In this document: positions 31,254 through 39,854 of the stretch, in pieces
How positions within the stretch are numbered: the first letter of the stretch is position 1
Layout of the letters: each line of letters begins with the position of its first letter
From: Capnocytophaga bilenii
GTDB lineage: Bacteria; Bacteroidota; Bacteroidia; Flavobacteriales; Flavobacteriaceae
Direction of reading: 5' to 3'
DNA length: 64,000 bases
NCBI RefSeq assembly: GCF_017565765.1
Contig: NZ_JAGDYP010000003.1
Location: 1-64,000, forward strand
The notes under the pieces: model-generated
The model's database searches: none
The model's input: the letters and a program-made list of their open reading frames with translations, nothing else
Told to the model about the DNA's origin: nothing
Program-made: the position numbers and the translations under genes

Positions 31254-33209
31254 TTATTTTTCCCCTTTTGCTTTTTCCAATAGCCACTCGCAGCGCAATA
31301 TTTCAGCCACATTCTTCGCCTTCGATATGCATCCCCGCGATTGGAAAGGTGGGTTACCATCGTAAATCGCCGAAATACAACTCACTCCGTGTGCGTTCAG
31401 CTCATCTTCAAAGTCCTCCAAAATAACATCAGCATCCGCTATATAAGCCTTGCCGTATAGTTTCAAGCTCGCCTCTATGTAAAAACTAATAAGCCAAGGG
31501 TGTGCAGCACCATTAAAGGTAGCCTTATCTCGCGCAATCACATTGCCCACACTCTCGCTTTCATAACGCGGGTGGTTAGGCGACAAGCTGCGCAACCCAC
31601 GTGGCGTAAGCAATTCCTGCTTAATGATAGTCAGTACCTTGTGTTGTCTCTTTTCGTTTAGGGGCGAATAGTCTAGCGCACAAGCAAATAATTGGTTAGG
31701 GCGCACATCCGTATTTTGGTAAGTAAAGTTCGCATAGTCAGCAAGATAATCCTTGCCCTCTATCCAAAATACATTGTTAAAGCTATCAGCAATTTGTGCC
31801 CCTACGGTAGCCCATTCAGCCAAAAACGCCTTGTCTTTAGCCGCTTCAGCCATTGCTACAGCATAACATACAGCGTTGTACCACAGCGCATTCACCTCCA
31901 CTACATAGCCATTGCGAGGCACAATAGCCCCGTAATTACCCTCAGCGTCAAACCAAGTTAGTGGGCGGGTAACATCATCTGTCCATAGCAAGCTATTGCT
32001 ATCCATTCGCATCGTTTTGCGCGTACCCTTGCGGTAAGCCTCAAGTATAGCCTTTAGCACCTCACCATATTCCTTCCACAATTGTTTTTTGTTCTTGCCA
32101 GCCTCTTTTTCGTATTGCTGCAAAGTCCAGAAAAACCAAAGTGAAGTATCCGCATCAAATACAGGATTGCTCACGTGCGTGCTGATTTGTCGTGCAAAAA
32201 GCCCATTGTAAAAATATTTAAGAGCCGAAGTAATAACCTCACTGAAAATCTTATCCGTCTTCCCCGATAGCGCAATCCCTGGTAAAGCTATAAAAGTATC
32301 GCGAGTATTAAATTTATACCAGTGGTACCCCGCTTTGATGCGTGTTTCTCCCGCTTTATTTACTAAAAACTGCGAAGCACTATATCGCAAGCACTCTTCT
32401 GCCGTGTTGCGCTCTTGGCGTTCTTTTTGGTATTTCTCAAAATCTTTCGCCAATTTGCTACTATCAGCCTCTTCCAAGCTTGCCGAAAATACGATGCTTT
32501 CACCTTTTTTCAAGCTCATTTCAAAGTAGCCTACGCTTAGCAAATCCTCTTGGTAGTCATAACCACGCTCTTTTTCTTTGGTGTAATAAACATTGTAATT
32601 CCAATACGCCTGATTTACAAAATCTACCTTTTTACTCGTCTGTAAGTATAAGTGCGGAAGTGCAGCGTATAGTTTTACGCGTACCCCACCCTTTATCGCT
32701 TCAGTTTCAGTATTTGCCGCATCGTTAGCTTTGCTTAGCGAATGTATTTCTCTAAATGCCAACAGCGGGTTCAATCGCAATTTAGTAGCCGAATGCGCCT
32801 CCAATAGAGTGTACCGAATCAATACCTGCGGAGCGTGGTGCATCATTAGTATTTCTTTCTTTAGCAATACGCCCCCCACTTGGTAGGTTACCGTAAAAGC
32901 CTTTTCGTATGAAATATCTACTATATATTTATGCCCTCGTGGCTCATACACACCTTCATATTTATGCACCCCAAAGTTAAACTCTCTCCCGTGTTGTATA
33001 ATAGTCTCGTCCAATGACGAAAGCATTACATAATTCTCACCCATAAAATTCTCAAGTGGCACTACTAGTAGCCCGTGATATTTACGCGTGTTACAAAACA
33101 CAAGAGTTGAGGAACAATAACCCCCACCCCTATTCGTACCCAAAAACTCCTTGTTCAGTGAGTATTCAAGGTTGATAAGCTGGTCTTTTTTAAATGATAA
33201 ATAACTCAT
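31254..33209 (-). CDS. Glycogen debranching enzyme, amylo-alpha-1,6-glucosidase type
   Basis: 651 residues. N-terminal bacterial GDE_N domain: LNKEFLGTNRGGGYCSSTL (about 18-36) and NTRKYHGLLVVPLE (about 40-53). C-terminal GH-type (alpha/alpha)6 barrel: AGYHWYKFNTRDTFIALPG (about 295-313), SLWFFWTLQQYEKEAG, ALWYNAVCYAVAMAE (about 429-443) and a final region with RDKATFNGAAHPWLISFYIEASLKL, partly quoted as ATFNGAAHPW. It hydrolyses alpha-1,6 branch points. Part of the operon glgB-GDE-GT4-GH57; 34 bp precede the GT4 start. Confidence 0.92.
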   Translation of the reverse strand: MSYLSFKKDQLINLEYSLNKEFLGTNRGGGYCSSTLVFCNTRKYHGLLVVPLENFMGENYVMLSSLDETIIQHGREFNFGVHKYEGVYEPRGHKYIVDISYEKAFTVTYQVGGVLLKKEILMMHHAPQVLIRYTLLEAHSATKLRLNPLLAFREIHSLSKANDAANTETEAIKGGVRVKLYAALPHLYLQTSKKVDFVNQAYWNYNVYYTKEKERGYDYQEDLLSVGYFEMSLKKGESIVFSASLEEADSSKLAKDFEKYQKERQERNTAEECLRYSASQFLVNKAGETRIKAGYHWYKFNTRDTFIALPGIALSGKTDKIFSEVITSALKYFYNGLFARQISTHVSNPVFDADTSLWFFWTLQQYEKEAGKNKKQLWKEYGEVLKAILEAYRKGTRKTMRMDSNSLLWTDDVTRPLTWFDAEGNYGAIVPRNGYVVEVNALWYNAVCYAVAMAEAAKDKAFLAEWATVGAQIADSFNNVFWIEGKDYLADYANFTYQNTDVRPNQLFACALDYSPLNEKRQHKVLTIIKQELLTPRGLRSLSPNHPRYESESVGNVIARDKATFNGAAHPWLISFYIEASLKLYGKAYIADADVILEDFEDELNAHGVSCISAIYDGNPPFQSRGCISKAKNVAEILRCEWLLEKAKGEK

Positions 33210-33296
33210 AAATAGATACTTTAGTTATTGGTTCGTTTATTACATCTTCATTATATCCGTTCTTATAAAAATACCCCCCACGGCGAAGTTTCTTTT

Positions 33297-35261
33297 TTAC
33301 TCCTGCCATTTCAACACCATTCCTACGCGTGAGGGGATATATATTGATATGAGATTTTTCCCTTCTTTATATTGTGTGAAATGTTCTGTATTTTCTTCCA
33401 ATCGGTTCAAACCACCATAAGTAGGGTTATCGCTATTCAGGGCAATAGTATATTTTCCTGGGCGCACCTCAAATTGGTAGTCGCTATACGAGTTGCTACC
33501 GCTAAAGTTGAATACAAATAAGTACCCTCCTCGCTCAAAAGCCAATAGCTGCCGTTCAATATCTCGCACCAGCACCTGTGGCTCATAATTTAGCATACTC
33601 GTTTCTCTCACCAAGTGTATCATCGCCTTGTCAAAAGCATTCAAGTGCTTAAATTTCAAATCAGGATTATCTACAAGGCTCCACAAGCGCCTTGCGTGGC
33701 TATAGCTCCAGCCGTTACCCTCACGCGGAAAGTCTATCCACTCAGGGTGTCCCCATTCGTTGCCCATAAAAGTAAGGTAACCACCCCCACAAGTGCCTAT
33801 CGTTACAAGGCGTATCATCTTGTGTAAGGCTATTGCCCGCTCTACGATAAGGCTCTGGTCAACCCCCCCCATTCCAGTGTATATTTCCTTGTCCGTCAGC
33901 CTAAAAAAGATAGTCTTATCACCCACTAAGGCTTGGTCGTGGCTTTCCGCATAGCTAATAGTCTTCTCTTCAGCCCGCTTGTTAGTCAGTTCGTAGTAAA
34001 TATCTCCCACGTGCCATTGTTCATCAGGCACCTCTTTTAGTAATTTTATCCAATAGTCAGGAATGCCCATACTCATTTTGTAGTCAAAGCCCATTCCTTT
34101 AGTTCTTATAGGCGATGCCAAACCCGGCATACCACTCATCTCTTCAGCTATTGTAATCGCTTTCGGATAAATCTCGTGTATCAGTTGGTTCGCAAGTGTC
34201 AAATACACTATGGCATCATCATCTTCGTTGCCGTCATAGTAAAAACTATAATTGGTAAAAGCCTTCCCCAGTCCGTGGTCGTAGTACAGCATACTCGTTA
34301 CCCCGTCAAATCTAAAACCATCAAATTGGTATTCTTCCAGCCAATATTTGCAGTTTGATAGCAAAAAGTTCAGCACTTGGGGTTTGCCGTAGTCAAAGCA
34401 GCGAGAGTCCCACGCAGGGTGATGTCCCCGTTCCCCACCGTGAAAGTACAAATAGTCCGTACCGTCAAATTTACTAAGCCCTTCAGCCTCGTTACTCACC
34501 GAGTGCGAGTGTACTAAATCAAGAATCACACAGATACCCAAGCCGTGAGCAGCATCTATCAGCTCCTTTAGTTCTTCAGGCGTACCAAATCGTGAGCTTA
34601 CCGCAAAAAAGTTAGCCACTTGGTAGCCAAACGACCCGTAGTAGGGGTGTTCCTGTATCGCCATCAGCTGTATCGTATTGTAGCCCAAGGCAGCAATGCG
34701 GGGCAATACATACAACCTAAATTCTATAAATGTACTCACCCGTTGGTGTTCTGTGCTCATCCCTATGTGTGCTTCATATATTAGCGGATGTGCTTCAGGA
34801 ATAGGGCGTTTATTCCGCCATTTGTAAGGGTAAGGCGGCAACCACACTTGCGCACTGAACACTTTTGTGTAATCATCTTGCACAGCACGAATAGTGTGTG
34901 AAGGAATACGCTCGGCAGCACCGCCGTCCCATTCCACTAACAGTTTGTACAATTGGTTGTGTTGTAGCACCTCTTTAGCAAGGCGCAATTCCCAGTCTTG
35001 AGAATTAAGTTTTTTAAAAGCGTAGTGATTATTTTTTTGCCAGTCATTGCCGTCAGTCAGAAGGTAAATGGCAGTGGCATTAGGAGCCCATTCGCGCAAA
35101 ACCCATTCTCGCCCATCAAAATGCAACCCGTAGTACAAGTGCGAGTTGCAATTATCCGATAAGCACGCCGCATCTCCTTGCATTGTTTTCGCAACACTCT
35201 GGTAATGCGCATAGCGCCCGTCAATAATATGACGGTATGGGGTTAATAATGGGTCTTTCAT
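33297..35261 (-). CDS. glgB: 1,4-alpha-glucan branching enzyme, eukaryote-like GH13 type
   Basis: 654 residues. CBM48-like N-terminus with WVLREWAPNATAIYLLTDGN (about 52-71); GH13 catalytic regions: ILDLVHSHS (region I), FDGFRFDGVTSMLYYDHG (region II, nucleophile Asp in RFD), TIAEEMSGMPGLA (region III, acid/base Glu), ISYAESHDQALVGDKT (region IV, H-D). The motif forms and length match the eukaryote-like branching enzymes found in Bacteroidetes. First gene of the operon, 87 bp before the debranching enzyme. No ADP-glucose pyrophosphorylase gene is in the window. Confidence 0.94.
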   Translation of the reverse strand: MKDPLLTPYRHIIDGRYAHYQSVAKTMQGDAACLSDNCNSHLYYGLHFDGREWVLREWAPNATAIYLLTDGNDWQKNNHYAFKKLNSQDWELRLAKEVLQHNQLYKLLVEWDGGAAERIPSHTIRAVQDDYTKVFSAQVWLPPYPYKWRNKRPIPEAHPLIYEAHIGMSTEHQRVSTFIEFRLYVLPRIAALGYNTIQLMAIQEHPYYGSFGYQVANFFAVSSRFGTPEELKELIDAAHGLGICVILDLVHSHSVSNEAEGLSKFDGTDYLYFHGGERGHHPAWDSRCFDYGKPQVLNFLLSNCKYWLEEYQFDGFRFDGVTSMLYYDHGLGKAFTNYSFYYDGNEDDDAIVYLTLANQLIHEIYPKAITIAEEMSGMPGLASPIRTKGMGFDYKMSMGIPDYWIKLLKEVPDEQWHVGDIYYELTNKRAEEKTISYAESHDQALVGDKTIFFRLTDKEIYTGMGGVDQSLIVERAIALHKMIRLVTIGTCGGGYLTFMGNEWGHPEWIDFPREGNGWSYSHARRLWSLVDNPDLKFKHLNAFDKAMIHLVRETSMLNYEPQVLVRDIERQLLAFERGGYLFVFNFSGSNSYSDYQFEVRPGKYTIALNSDNPTYGGLNRLEENTEHFTQYKEGKNLISIYIPSRVGMVLKWQE

Positions 35262-35469
35262 AATCAGGTAATTTTGGGCTTAACGGAAAAGTCTACGTAA
35301 GTGGCTTTATGGTAAGTCAATTAAATTCGCCGTAAAATTAATATAATTTTTTGACATACACAAAACTTTTTTTCAAAAAAATATATTTAATTTTAACAAT
35401 CCCTTATTTTTCAATGATTTCCAATATTAATTAGAAAGCAAGCAAATCAATAAATCCCCTATTTATTAA

Positions 35470-35507
35470 TAAGACGATGAGCCAAATTTCACCAGCTCAT
35501 CGTCTTA
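35470..35507. terminator. Bidirectional hairpin between carbonic anhydrase and glgB
   Basis: TAAGACGATGAGC (35470-35482) pairs perfectly with GCTCATCGTCTTA (35495-35507), 12-nt loop. It lies 30 bp downstream of the carbonic anhydrase stop. T-rich sequence follows on both strands though no long T-run. The remainder of 35262-35537 is AT-rich with nothing else recognised. Confidence 0.7.
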
Positions 35508-35537
35508 TTTCATCATTTTAGTACAAAATCCCAACTT

Positions 35538-36200
35538 TTAAGACTTATATAACACCCATTCCTCGTCCGATAGGTTATATATCTTCTGTATTTTGCTCAA
35601 AATACCCTCAAAATCTATATGCAAGTCCTTCAGTTCGCCCGTTTTTATATCAAATACCCAGCCGTGCACCCGCACCGAGCGGTTTGCTAAGTAACTTTCC
35701 TGCACCACTGCCATTTTTATGATGTTTACACACTGTTCTTGCACGTTTAGTTCCACTAAGCGCCGATAACGTTCCTCGTTATCTGCAATAGCGTCCAATT
35801 CCTCTTGGTGTAGTCTATACACGTCTCGTATTGTCCGAAGCCAAGGGTTCAGCAGCCCGTAGTCTTTAGCCTGCATCGCCGCTTTCACGCCTCCACAACC
35901 GTAATGCCCACACACCACTATATGTTTCACCTTCAGGTGCAGCACCGCGTATTGTATCACGGCAGTCGAGTTCATATCCAACCCATTTATCACGTTCCCC
36001 ACATTGCGATGCACAAAAGCATCACCAGGTTCCAAGCCCATCAACTCTTCCGCTGCCACCCTACTGTCCGAGCAGCCTATGTATAAATAGTCAGGATTGT
36101 GAGTGCGCGCCAATTTTTCAAAAAAATGTGGGTCTTCAGCCTTACGCCTGCGTATCCATTCCCGATTGTTCTCAAAAATTTTGTTATACGAAGAGGTCAT
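35538..36200 (-). CDS. Beta-class carbonic anhydrase
   Basis: 220 residues. Zinc ligands are visible: C43-S-D45-S-R47 in YIGCSDSRVAAEE, and H99/C102 in VCGHYGCGGVKAA; VHRNVGNVI precedes them in the usual place. It interconverts CO2 and bicarbonate, giving bicarbonate for carboxylations, relevant to a CO2-requiring (capnophilic) organism (inference). 34 bp separate it from the CDF transporter upstream, so the two may share a transcript. Confidence 0.95.
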   Translation of the reverse strand: MTSSYNKIFENNREWIRRRKAEDPHFFEKLARTHNPDYLYIGCSDSRVAAEELMGLEPGDAFVHRNVGNVINGLDMNSTAVIQYAVLHLKVKHIVVCGHYGCGGVKAAMQAKDYGLLNPWLRTIRDVYRLHQEELDAIADNEERYRRLVELNVQEQCVNIIKMAVVQESYLANRSVRVHGWVFDIKTGELKDLHIDFEGILSKIQKIYNLSDEEWVLYKS

Positions 36201-36234
36201 AATTTTATAGTATTAAATTTTCACTTTTTATTTG

Positions 36235-37215
36235 TTATTCGCACTTTTCTTCCTCACAATGGCAGTCAGGAGCATCTATTTCAAGAGTCGTATGCGCTAT
36301 GTGCAATTCCAACAATCTATGCTTCAGTTCGTGTTTTATTTCCATAAAAGCCCGCGTATTCACACACTCTTTCAGTACGATATGAGCCGTCAATGCATTC
36401 TTGTCACTACTCAAAGCCCAAATGTGAATGTGATGCACCGCCTGCACCATAGGGTGCGACTCTAGGCAGCGTTTTATCTCCTCACTATCAATCCCCGAAG
36501 GCACCCCGTCCAAAATCAACTTCATACTCTCTTTCAGCAAACCCCAAGTAGATACCAAAATCACGATTGCCACTATAAAACTACTGATAGGGTCTGCAAT
36601 ATGCCAACCCGTAAAATACACTATTGCCCCCGATACGATCACACCCACCGATACCAAAGCATCTACCATCAAATGCAAAAAAGCCCCTTTGATGTTGATA
36701 TCATTATGCTGACCCTTGTAAAATAGAAATGCCGAAGCCGCATTTATTATCACCCCTATAAAAGCAGTAATCATAATCGCACTACCCACCATTTCTGGTG
36801 GATTTGCCAGTCGTTCACAAGCCTCAATACATATTCTTACTACGATATACATCAGCAGCAGCGCATTGATGAGCGAAGCAAGTATTGACGATTTTTTATA
36901 GCCATAAGTATAAAGCTGAGTAGCAGCCTTTTGCGACAGCTTCATTCCTATAAGCGAAATAAACAAACTCGCCACATCACTCAAGTTATGGGTAGCATCC
37001 GAAAGCAATGCCAGCGAGTTTATTCTATACCCCACCGCATATTCTATAAAAGTATACAATAAGTTAAGTCCAATACCTATGTAAAAAGCCCGATTCAAAC
37101 TCTCAAAATCAACCACGTGATGATGGTGATGCCCGTGTTCGTGCTCGTGATGATGCTCGTGCTCGTGATGATGATGTTCACAACAACATTCTTCTTTATG
37201 TGCCTCCATTTTCAT
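36235..37215 (-). CDS. CDF-family metal efflux transporter with His-rich N-terminus
   Basis: 326 residues. A cysteine/histidine-rich head (EECCCEHHHHEHEHHHEHEH, about 8-27) precedes six membrane helices. The CDF motif ALLSDATHNLSDVASLFIS (about 73-91) carries H-x3-D, and the partner site is ALVSVGVIVSGAIVYFTG with HLMVDALVS (about 180-188) giving H-x3-D, indicating a zinc (or Zn/Cd) site. C-terminal cytoplasmic domain ends with HCEEEKCE-like metal-rich tail (CHCEEEKCE). It exports Zn2+ or similar metal. A -7 box lies at 37312. Confidence 0.93.
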   Translation of the reverse strand: MKMEAHKEECCCEHHHHEHEHHHEHEHGHHHHHVVDFESLNRAFYIGIGLNLLYTFIEYAVGYRINSLALLSDATHNLSDVASLFISLIGMKLSQKAATQLYTYGYKKSSILASLINALLLMYIVVRICIEACERLANPPEMVGSAIMITAFIGVIINAASAFLFYKGQHNDINIKGAFLHLMVDALVSVGVIVSGAIVYFTGWHIADPISSFIVAIVILVSTWGLLKESMKLILDGVPSGIDSEEIKRCLESHPMVQAVHHIHIWALSSDKNALTAHIVLKECVNTRAFMEIKHELKHRLLELHIAHTTLEIDAPDCHCEEEKCE

Positions 37216-37311
37216 AATAGTTTATAAGTTATCATTAATGTAATTCAATAGTCAAAAAAATTGTACAATAGGGCTAACCTTACAACAAGGCAGTTGTTCA
37301 GCAACCCACCG

Positions 37312-37319
37312 CAAAAGTA
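37312..37319 (-). promoter_or_regulatory. -7 box TACTTTTG of the CDF transporter
   Basis: CAAAAGTA on the plus strand, about 97 bp before the start, with no other strong candidate nearer. Confidence 0.45.
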
Positions 37320-37352
37320 CTTAAAAAAATACAAATAATCACACTCGCAACA

Positions 37353-37796
37353 CTACTTTTTTTTAATCATAATAAATAGAGCAACCGCCACCAACGCCAG
37401 CCACCAGCCCTGTCGCTGCCACCAGCCGCCCCCAGCTACAGACTTTTGTTGATGGTTATAAGCCACCCGATGAGCTTTCCCAAAAAGTCGTTGCCCACTT
37501 TCTTTTTCAGCAACTTGCCTCTGTAGTGCCCTCTGATTTTGCAATTTCCGCTCACGCCTAATCTTTAGACCACGTTTTTTAATACCATCGTCCCAAGCCG
37601 ATAGCTCCACCCACACTTCATCTATTTCGCGCCCTATAGCCTCCACCTCCTGCAGTTGCGTTTTTAGCCCACCCCACGCCATACTGTCTACTAACGTTTG
37701 TGCTTCAGCCGTTACAGCCATTTGTTGCACCTCCTTTTTAGCCCTGCACGATAGCAGCGCCAACAAGCCCATCAATAAAATACCCCTTTTCATCAT
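37353..37796 (-). CDS. Small lipoprotein with C-terminal membrane helix, lysis-cassette-like
   Basis: 147 residues. A lipoprotein signal MMKRGILLMGLLALLSC with Cys17, a charged helical middle (about 35-105), and a C-terminal hydrophobic helix WWLALVAVALFIMI followed by KKK. No family is recognised. Its start overlaps the stop of the glucosaminidase gene by four bases. A lipoprotein next to an endolysin with a membrane helix recalls spanin-type lysis proteins of phages; that is inference from position and topology. Confidence 0.7.
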   Translation of the reverse strand: MMKRGILLMGLLALLSCRAKKEVQQMAVTAEAQTLVDSMAWGGLKTQLQEVEAIGREIDEVWVELSAWDDGIKKRGLKIRRERKLQNQRALQRQVAEKESGQRLFGKAHRVAYNHQQKSVAGGGWWQRQGWWLALVAVALFIMIKKK

Positions 37797-38308
37797 TGTT
37801 TTTCATCAATTATTGTAATTCTCTTTTTAAGCACCTCAGCGTAATGAGGGTCAGTAGCATAGCCCGCTGCCGCAATCGCATCAGCAAATTTGTACGGGTC
37901 GTCCCTTACCAAAAGAGCTTGGGCATAACGTTTATAGCGAAAGAAAAACATAGCGTGGTCAGTAAAACACTCCTCCGCCGACTTATATTTTCTAAACCAA
38001 TCCTTTACCGTACAATTGTATTTCCCATCGCGCCGCCTCCGTACACTTATGATTTCAGGAAAATCACCCATACGAGGAGGAGCAGACAATACCTCAGTAG
38101 TAACCAGCAGCTGCCGAAACTCCTCTTGGCAATTCCTGTCAGCTTTTATGCCAAAAAACATATTATTAGGAGCGTGCAATCCCCATCCACTTTCCAATGA
38201 CGCCTGTCCCAAGGTAAAAAGATGTGAAATCCCCGTTTTTTGCTCCGTCTCCAGCGCAAAATCCTTATATTTAGCAATAAAATCCCGTTCTATCAATCTC
38301 ATAATCAT
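37793..38308 (-). CDS. Glucosaminidase-domain peptidoglycan hydrolase (endolysin-like)
   Basis: 171 residues spanning one FlgJ/LytG-type glucosaminidase domain: FTLGQASLESGWGLHAPNNM (about 31-50) holds the catalytic Glu, FFGIKADRNCQEE follows, SVRRRRDGKYNCTVKDWFRKY-type middle with FRKYKSAEECFTDHAMFF (about 108-125), and a C-terminus FADAIAAAGYATDPHYAEVLKKRI. It cuts the glycan chain of peptidoglycan. No signal peptide, which fits an endolysin needing a holin. The neighbours (membrane coiled coil, lipoprotein) support a lysis cassette. Confidence 0.88.
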   Translation of the reverse strand: MIMRLIERDFIAKYKDFALETEQKTGISHLFTLGQASLESGWGLHAPNNMFFGIKADRNCQEEFRQLLVTTEVLSAPPRMGDFPEIISVRRRRDGKYNCTVKDWFRKYKSAEECFTDHAMFFFRYKRYAQALLVRDDPYKFADAIAAAGYATDPHYAEVLKKRITIIDEKQ

Positions 38309-38314
38309 TTCTTA

Positions 38315-38581
38315 TTAGTTTTTTTGATGCATCAATCCCCTAATCACCCTTTCAAGTTCCTTAATGCGTTCGTTAGCCTCATTCAGGTCAGCAATAGCTT
38401 TAGCATATTTAGCCGAAAGGTCTTCAATCATATCCCGATAAATATGGATAGCCTTATCCACATTATCCAATTCACTACGCTGCAATTCCAATCGTTGTTT
38501 AGGTCTGCCAAAAAGCCAACCAGCCAATCCCGATAGTACAAGCCCCACAAACGACAGCAGATGTTCTTTTAGTAATTCCAT
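38315..38581 (-). CDS. Small membrane coiled-coil protein, holin-like position
   Basis: 88 residues from MELLKEHLLSFVG, preferred over an upstream ATG because the N-terminal part of that version looks unlike the rest; both are possible. A single hydrophobic helix (about 6-25, LLSFVGLVLSGLAGWLFG) is followed by a long coiled coil (about 29-80). No family is recognised. It sits 6 bp upstream of the glucosaminidase gene, as a holin would (inference). Confidence 0.65.
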   Translation of the reverse strand: MELLKEHLLSFVGLVLSGLAGWLFGRPKQRLELQRSELDNVDKAIHIYRDMIEDLSAKYAKAIADLNEANERIKELERVIRGLMHQKN

Positions 38582-38668
38582 TTGATTTAGTGGTTTGTAA
38601 TTAATAAGTGAGTCTTCAGCCGCCAACAAGCAACTCTATGCCAACGACTGAAGACTAATGAACAACGA

Positions 38669-39232
38669 CTAAAGAGTTACTTCCTTAGTAGACACATTAC
38701 CAGGGCGGTCAGTAGCCGTTACCATTATTTTGCTACCCGAAAGCGTACTATTAGCGCTCGAAGTAGTGTACACCCATTGTCCTTCTTTTTGGGTAGCAGC
38801 TCCTTCTTCTATTAAGGCGTCATTACTTCCTGTAATTTTCACCTTCACGCTCACCACTTTCATAAAGTCGTGCACCATTACAACGATTTTCTCGTCCGAG
38901 CCCGCGCCCTTATAAGCCGAAGTATCGATGCTGTCAATAACAGGAACGCCCAAAAAGTCAGCCAAAGCCATATTGCGAGCACTTACCCCCGTACGTTTTG
39001 CCGCCTCTTCAGTATAGAACTTCTTAAGCGAGCTATTTTCCATAGCAGTTTTAGCGTAGAGCGCCCCTTTGGCGAATTTGTCGTGATGACTTTTTTGTTT
39101 TTCAGTGAATCCACTTTTTCTGTTAGGGTATTTGGCAACGATAGTTCTGCCATTCACTTGCCTGAATACAAGCAATTTAGCTACTTGTCCGCTCAAGCCA
39201 GCGGTTACGATGTTGTTTTTACTTTCTGCCAT
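38669..39232 (-). CDS. Conserved hypothetical protein with Ig-like C-terminus, phage-like cassette
   Basis: 187 residues. The N-terminal half (GLSGQVAKLLVFRQVNGRTI, then TEKQKSHHDKFAKGALYAKTA) resembles DUF6266-like Bacteroidetes proteins; the C-terminal half (VSVKVKITGSNDALIEEGAA, TSSANSTLSGSKIMVTATDR) has an Ig-like beta pattern. No signal peptide. It is the first gene of the four-gene cassette ending with the lipoprotein at 37353. A structural or surface role would fit, but I cannot name a function. Confidence 0.7.
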   Translation of the reverse strand: MAESKNNIVTAGLSGQVAKLLVFRQVNGRTIVAKYPNRKSGFTEKQKSHHDKFAKGALYAKTAMENSSLKKFYTEEAAKRTGVSARNMALADFLGVPVIDSIDTSAYKGAGSDEKIVVMVHDFMKVVSVKVKITGSNDALIEEGAATQKEGQWVYTTSSANSTLSGSKIMVTATDRPGNVSTKEVTL

Positions 39233-39420
39233 TTTTTTTAAAGTTTAAAAAGTTACACAATATTTTCTTTTTTGTAAAACCCAATCTTTTTTTCCACTGA
39301 TCAATGTTCTTGTTTTTGTTTTACGCTGCAAAGGTGCGGCGAAAATTCAAGCCTCGCAAAAAGTTGTTCCACCCTGTTACAACCCTGTTCCACTATGCTA
39401 CAACCCTGTCCACAAAATAC

Positions 39421-39453
39421 AAAAAAAAGAGACCGCCCGAAGGCAATCTCTTT
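39421..39453 (-). terminator. Minus-strand terminator
   Basis: On the minus strand AAAGAGATTGCC, loop TTCG, GGCGGTCTCT and TTTTTTTT. It would end transcripts coming from the helicase gene before the next cassette. Confidence 0.8.
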
Positions 39454-39505
39454 CTTATATTACAATATACCACACACTTTGTCAAACTTTCAGATTCCAC
39501 CACAC

Positions 39506-39592
39506 ACTTTGGCAAACTTTCAGAGTTTGACAAAGTTTATATAATCAATTATGCGCTACGCACTTTGGCAAACTTTCAGAGTTTGCCAAAGT
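39506..39592. repeat. Palindromic repeat ACTTTGGCAAACT-ttcag-AGTTTGCCAAAGT, two copies plus half copy
   Basis: Copy at 39506-39536 (one mismatch in the right arm) and at 39562-39592 (perfect 13-bp stem, loop TTCAG); a half copy with a broken right arm starts at 39476. A fourth copy is at 45812-45842. The conserved preceding bases (CACACACTTTGG) show these are copies of one REP-like unit. Confidence 0.88.
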
Positions 39593-39656
39593 TTTTCTAC
39601 CCCTCAATCCAAAATTCTCCCACCTGTCCCACCCGTCTTACCCGTCCCACACTTGA

Positions 39657-39835
39657 GCCTGTCCAAAAAGTCTTTAAAGGTACTACTTCGGCATCTCCCC
39701 CCCTTTTGAAGGAAGTCCGCGAGCTGGCGCAGCGGAGTATGTGTTAAGGGGGGATGTTAATAATCAATTAGTTACAAAAATATTCTGTTCATTAATAAGC
39801 TTGTTTTAAGCTAAAATAAAACTTTTTGGACACCC
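39657..39835. mobile_element. MITE-like element with IS1182-type ends
   Basis: 179 bp bounded by GCCTGTCCAAAAAGT and, inverted, ACTTTTTGGACACCC. The ends differ by few bases from those of the IS1182-family element at 3456-5304. Inside lies a CATCTCCCCCC / GGGGGGATG inverted pair and AGCTT-GTTTT-AAGCT, no coding frame. Confidence 0.6.
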
Positions 39836-39854
39836 TCTCACAAACTAAAACGCA

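Larger units (their letters stand above)
39233..39854. other. 620-bp intergenic repeat-rich region
   Basis: Contains a minus-strand promoter-like box (CAAAGGTG at 39329-39336, one mismatch), a minus-strand terminator (39421-39453), three copies of a palindromic repeat (39476-39592) and a MITE-like element (39657-39835). A plus-strand open frame across it is composed of repeats and is not a gene. Confidence 0.75.

Noticed and set aside
39304-39747. 147-codon open frame on the plus strand in the repeat-rich gap
   Set aside because: It is made of palindromic repeats, a MITE end and simple sequence; residue composition is not protein-like and no promoter or start context supports it.
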